Source: Pediococcus ethanolidurans
GTDB taxonomy: Bacteria > Bacillota > Bacilli > Lactobacillales > Lactobacillaceae
Length of the DNA stretch: 64,000 nucleotides
Reading direction: 5' to 3'
NCBI RefSeq assembly: GCF_001437405.1
Contig: NZ_JQBY01000008.1
Location: 36,746 to 100,745, forward strand
The notes beneath the pieces were generated by a model, which was not told the DNA's origin, searched no databases, and saw only the letters and a list, made by a program, of their open reading frames with translations. How positions within the stretch are numbered: the stretch's first letter is position 1; every line of letters begins with the position of its first letter. The position numbers were made by a program, and so were the translations under genes. This document shows positions 60,718-64,000 of this stretch, piece after piece.

Positions 60718-62141
60718 ATGGAAAACAACCGTTTTACTCAAAGCGATCAGGTCTCAAAAAAATTATTCTGGCAATTGTTGGAACCGGAATGATGTCCTTT
60801 TGTGGCGTTCTTTTAGAAACTTCTATGAATGTCACTTTTCCAACTTTGATGCGTCAATTCAATGTTTCCGTCTCAAATGTGCAATGGATTACTTCTGGAT
60901 ACTTATTAATTGCCGCGCTTGTGATGGCGCTAGCATCTTATATTCATAAACGGTTTAAGCTAAAAAATATTTACACCGTTTCAGTTGTCCTTTTTATTCT
61001 GGGACTTTTACTTTGTGTCTTTGCCCAAAGTTTTCCCGTACTCTTGGCAGGACGCTTAATTGGCGGTATTGCAACTGGGCTGACCACTCCATTAATGTTC
61101 AGCATTATTAATCATGATATTCCGATTCAAAAACTAGGACGGTATACCGCGATTGGTGCGATCATTATTTCAATGGCCCCCACTATTGGACCGACGTATG
61201 GCGGACTCGTTTCCTATTACTTTGGTTGGCGACTAATTTTCTGGATTGTCCTTCCAGTTTCAATTATCGCGGCTATCATCGGCATTTTAAATATTGAACA
61301 AAACCGCAATACACAGCATCCCAAACTAGATATTTTAGGGTTCGCCTGGATTGCAGCTGCGTTTATCTTAATCGCCCTTGCCTTTAATGAAGCTTCTACG
61401 CATGGCTGGGCAAGTACAGGTTTCTGGTTAATGTTAGTGATTGGGTTACTATCGGCCGGATTGTATGCTTGGCATGCGATTCACGTCAAATCACCATTAA
61501 TCAATATTAAGATATTTACGTATCAACCCTTTGTTCTTAGTTTTCTTGCGTATGCGCTTTGCCAGTTGATTAATTTAGGAATGAGCTTTTTACTTCCTAA
61601 CTTTGGTCAGTTAGTTTTAGGCAGTAACGCACTATTAGCTGGTTTCCTCTTACTACCAGGAAGCGTCTTACGAATCTTTATCATGCCTTGGGGTGGCAAT
61701 CTGTTGGATCGCAAAGGACCGTCGCTACCAATCCTTACCGGTATTAGTTGCATCCTTGTTTCAGGAGTTTTGTACTTTTCGTTCATGTCATTTTTAACGA
61801 TTCCACTGATGACATTTTTCTACGTTTTCTATAGCGTTGGTTTTTCATTAACCTATAGTAATACTTTGGCTAACGGAATGAGACAACTACCGATGCATTT
61901 GAAAGATGATGGTAATGCAGCTTTCAATGCCATTCAACAATATTCTGGTTCTATAGGAACCTCCCTAATGGCAACTTTGATCGCTATTAGCCAAATGAAT
62001 GCACAGGGAATGTCCGAAAAAGAAGCCATTGCGCGTGGGAGTTCTCATGATTTTATTTTACTAATCATCATGTCGATTGCCTTATTAGGCATTCAAGGTT
62101 TAAATTTTAAAATTCAAAAAAACACAGCGTCAAATAAGTAA
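60718..62141 (+). pseudogene. MFS drug-efflux gene with a 5' frameshift in a poly-A run
   Basis: A start ATG at 60718 (AAAGGCGA upstream) reads MENNRFTQSDQVSKK and then leaves frame. Inserting one A in the run of seven at about 60756 would restore KIILAIVGTGMMSFCGVLLETSMNV, which matches the paralogue at 62245. From 60789 the frame is intact for 450 residues with 14 membrane segments (DHA2 type; WITSGYLLIAALVMALASY, GRLIGGIATGLTTPL). It is inactive unless translation starts at 60789/60792 or the run slips. Confidence 0.75.
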
Positions 62142-62143
62142 CT

Positions 62144-62179
62144 TAAAGGCAAGTCGAACCTAATCGACTTGCCTTTTTG
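62144..62179 (+). terminator. Terminator between the two MFS paralogues
   Basis: AAGGCAAGTCGA pairs with TCGACTTGCCTTTTT around a six-base loop. Confidence 0.9.
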
Positions 62180-62195
62180 TCTGAAAATTTAAAAT

Positions 62196-62223
62196 TTGAC
62201 GTATCGTGATACGATAATATTAG
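62196..62223 (+). promoter_or_regulatory. Promoter with embedded palindromic operator
   Basis: TTGACG and TATTAG are spaced by 16 bases. Between them lies CGTATCGTGATACG (62200-62213), an inverted repeat as bound by TetR-type repressors. No such regulator is adjacent in the window. Confidence 0.5.
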
Positions 62224-62244
62224 AAAAAGATAGAGGTAAAACTT

Positions 62245-63666
62245 ATGCAAACAGATCAATTTATTCCCAACAATCAAGTTTCAAGAAAAACCATTTTCGC
62301 CATTATTGGTACTGGTGTCATGTCCTTTTGTGGCATTTTATTAGAAACAGCCATGAACGTTACTTTTCCCACACTGATGCATGTTTTTGGTGTCTCAATT
62401 TCAGCCGTTCAATGGATCACTTCTGGTTACTTGCTGGTGGCCTCACTTGTCATGACACTGGCTTCATACATGCATAAACGCTTTAAACTTAAACAAATTT
62501 TTGCGTGGGCTGTATTGCTTTTCTTTGTTGGTCTGTTTCTTTGTGTGAGTGCAACCAACTTTTCAATGTTATTGATTGGCCGACTAATTAGCGGAGTTGC
62601 CACTGGTATGACTACGCCACTTTTATTTGGAATTATCAGTCATGATATTCCCGTTCAAAAACTTGGTCGTTACATGGCAATTGGTGCAATTATCGTTTCA
62701 ATGGCCTCTGTGGGTCCGACATATGGTGGAATCATCTTATATAGTCTAGGTTGGCGTGCCATTTTTTGGATTGTGCTTCCACTTGCGCTTATCGCAGCCG
62801 TAATTGGCCTATTAAACATTCAACAAACCCGACCGCTTCAAAAACCACGGTTAGATATCATGGGATTTTTCTGGTTAGCCGGCGTATTTGTACTCATTTC
62901 ACTTGCTTTCAATGAAGCCTCTATTCATGGCTGGAATAGTTCAAATTTTTGGGCTTTTTTAATCCTTGGTCTGCTTGCGGGTGGTCTGTACGTCTGGCAT
63001 GCCCACCATTTTGCCTTTCCATTAATTGATATCAATATCTTTAAGTATCATCGTTTTGTTTTAAGTTTTGTTGCTTATGCACTTTGCCAATTAATTAACA
63101 TTGGCATGAGTTTTCTACTTCCTAATTTTGGTCAATTAGTGCTCGGTGCAAATTCGTTACTAGCTGGGTTGCTGCTGTTACCAGGTAGCTTGTTACGATT
63201 GATTCTAATGCCTTTTGGTGGCGTTGTCTTAGATAAACATGGTGCTGCGTTACCAATCCTAACTGGAATCAGTGCTTCACTTATTTCCGGCATCTTGTTC
63301 TTTAGTTTTCAAGCTAGTTTAACGATTCCTTTAATGACCATTTTCTATGCACTTTTCAGTGCCGGATTTTCATTAACTTTCAGTAATCTTCTTACGGATG
63401 GAATGAAACAACTGCCCAGCAAACTAAAGGGCGATGGTAATGCAGCTTTTAACGCCATTCAGCAATATTCAGGATCTATCGGTGCTTCATTGATGGCCAC
63501 GTTTATCTCCATCAGCCAAATGAACGCCCATGGTCTTTCATCAGTAACCGCAACAGCACGAGGAAGCCGAAATGATTTCATTTTGCTGATTGGAATGGAA
63601 TTGATAATGTTATTTCTTCAACTCATTGATTTTCGAAAGCAACGCAAAACTGCTGAAATGCGATAA
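62245..63666 (+). CDS. MFS transporter, DHA2 (14-TM) drug-efflux type
   Basis: 473 residues, 14 predicted membrane segments. MNVTFPTLMHVFGVSISAVQWITSGYLLVASLVMTLASY and GRLISGVATGMTTPLLFGI (loop motifs, residue ranges about 35-75 and 105-125) mark the EmrB/QacA-type family. It is very similar over its whole length to the frameshifted gene just upstream, so the pair is a tandem duplication. GAGGTAAA precedes the ATG. A palindromic operator in its promoter suggests induction by a ligand. Confidence 0.87.
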   Translation: MQTDQFIPNNQVSRKTIFAIIGTGVMSFCGILLETAMNVTFPTLMHVFGVSISAVQWITSGYLLVASLVMTLASYMHKRFKLKQIFAWAVLLFFVGLFLCVSATNFSMLLIGRLISGVATGMTTPLLFGIISHDIPVQKLGRYMAIGAIIVSMASVGPTYGGIILYSLGWRAIFWIVLPLALIAAVIGLLNIQQTRPLQKPRLDIMGFFWLAGVFVLISLAFNEASIHGWNSSNFWAFLILGLLAGGLYVWHAHHFAFPLIDINIFKYHRFVLSFVAYALCQLINIGMSFLLPNFGQLVLGANSLLAGLLLLPGSLLRLILMPFGGVVLDKHGAALPILTGISASLISGILFFSFQASLTIPLMTIFYALFSAGFSLTFSNLLTDGMKQLPSKLKGDGNAAFNAIQQYSGSIGASLMATFISISQMNAHGLSSVTATARGSRNDFILLIGMELIMLFLQLIDFRKQRKTAEMR

Positions 63667-63750
63667 TGTTCGCGTTTTATTTTGATAATATCAACTGTTA
63701 GCTGGATTACTTATGATTACATCGTATGAGTATGCACTTTGAATACTTTT

Positions 63751-63972
63751 TTCCGCCGAGCATTAGGACAGCTCCTCAAAGCAGTCAAAAAAAATATAAG
63801 CAAGGTTCTCTCTATCCTTTTTCCGCTGAGTATTAGGACAGCTCCTCAAAGCAGTCAAAAAAATATAAGCAAGGCTCCCAGCGGGATACGATCCCGCTTC
63901 CACCTTGCTGCTTCTTTATCCTTTTTCCACTGAGCATTAGGACAGCTCCTCAAAGCAGCAAAAAAAATAGGG
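63751..63972. repeat. H-family hairpin array 7 (three copies, partly degenerate)
   Basis: CCGCCGAGCATTAGGACAGC-type boxes begin copies near 63751, 63824 and 63926, each followed by the arm CAAAGCAGTCAAAAAAA. Only the second copy keeps a core (GCGGGATACGATCCCGC); the first and third lack it. No full right arm is present before 64000, so the array may continue beyond the window. Confidence 0.8.
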
Positions 63973-64000
63973 TCTACACTTTCTGGTATTGGTGAATAAC

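Overview
The window reads as chromosome of a low-GC, obligately heterofermentative lactobacillus (family Lactobacillaceae). The support is a large xylulose-5-phosphate/fructose-6-phosphate phosphoketolase, a phosphotransacetylase/acetate kinase pair, a stand-alone acetylating acetaldehyde dehydrogenase, a TagE/Gtf-type glycosyltransferase pair, Spx- and PerR-type regulators, a CIRCE-controlled Hsp20, and low-GC Gram-positive Shine-Dalgarno sites, promoters and terminators. I cannot assign a species. No rRNA, tRNA, CRISPR array, prophage or intact transposase was seen.

Layout. 1-5.5 kb is an accessory, AT-rich island: two ABC exporter half-genes, a decayed MccB-like ThiF adenylyltransferase gene, a very short ORF with its own promoter and a putative attenuator (together resembling a microcin-C-like/RiPP locus in decay), then a divergent Lsa-like ABC-F protein. 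5.8-14 kb carries a small membrane protein, UspA, an RluA-type synthase, a nitroreductase, phosphoketolase, GNAT, a GntR/UTRA regulator and a YbaK-type deacylase. 14-19 kb holds two adjoining glycosyltransferases and the acetaldehyde dehydrogenase with Rex-like and cre-like sites. 19.9-31.9 kb has small proteins, two aldo/keto reductases, Hsp20, a P-type ATPase, a CNNM/CorC protein, a HAD phosphatase and NrdI. 32-37.6 kb has three paralogous tyrosine-phosphatase-like genes, an alpha/beta hydrolase, an Spx-like protein and TspO. 39-45 kb has an ASCH protein, a HicB-like protein, an MFS exporter and purB/purA/guaC. 46-53.6 kb has MarR, BrkB, MFS, PerR, Pta, AckA and NagB. 54-57 kb is a TPP-riboswitch-controlled thiamine-precursor importer. 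57-64 kb has small regulators, a cold-shock protein, a secreted nuclease with a partner, a nonsense-mutated DsrE-like gene and two tandem MFS paralogues, one frameshifted.

The most unusual feature is the intergenic DNA. Several families of structured repeats recur: (H) long hairpins with a conserved GCGGGATCGCGATCCCGC-like core but locus-specific complementary arms, in arrays of 1-7 copies, mostly abutting stop codons; (S) elements with CTAAAGGTTGAAAG-type terminal inverted repeats carrying interchangeable three-way-junction cassettes whose stems differ in sequence but keep pairing; (X) a second structured module just after stop codons, one copy split by a nested tandem insertion; (L) 97-101-bp units tandemly repeated in the 5' leaders of phosphoketolase and nagB, each carrying a copy of the ribosome-binding site. 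These repeats are the best candidate here for an undescribed system.

Metabolically, phosphoketolase yields acetyl-phosphate; Pta and AckA connect it to acetyl-CoA and to acetate plus ATP; the acetaldehyde dehydrogenase reduces acetyl-CoA and consumes NADH, which fits the Rex-like site. PurB, PurA and GuaC handle purine interconversion, and the ThiXYZ-like set with its riboswitch points to scavenging of thiamine precursors.
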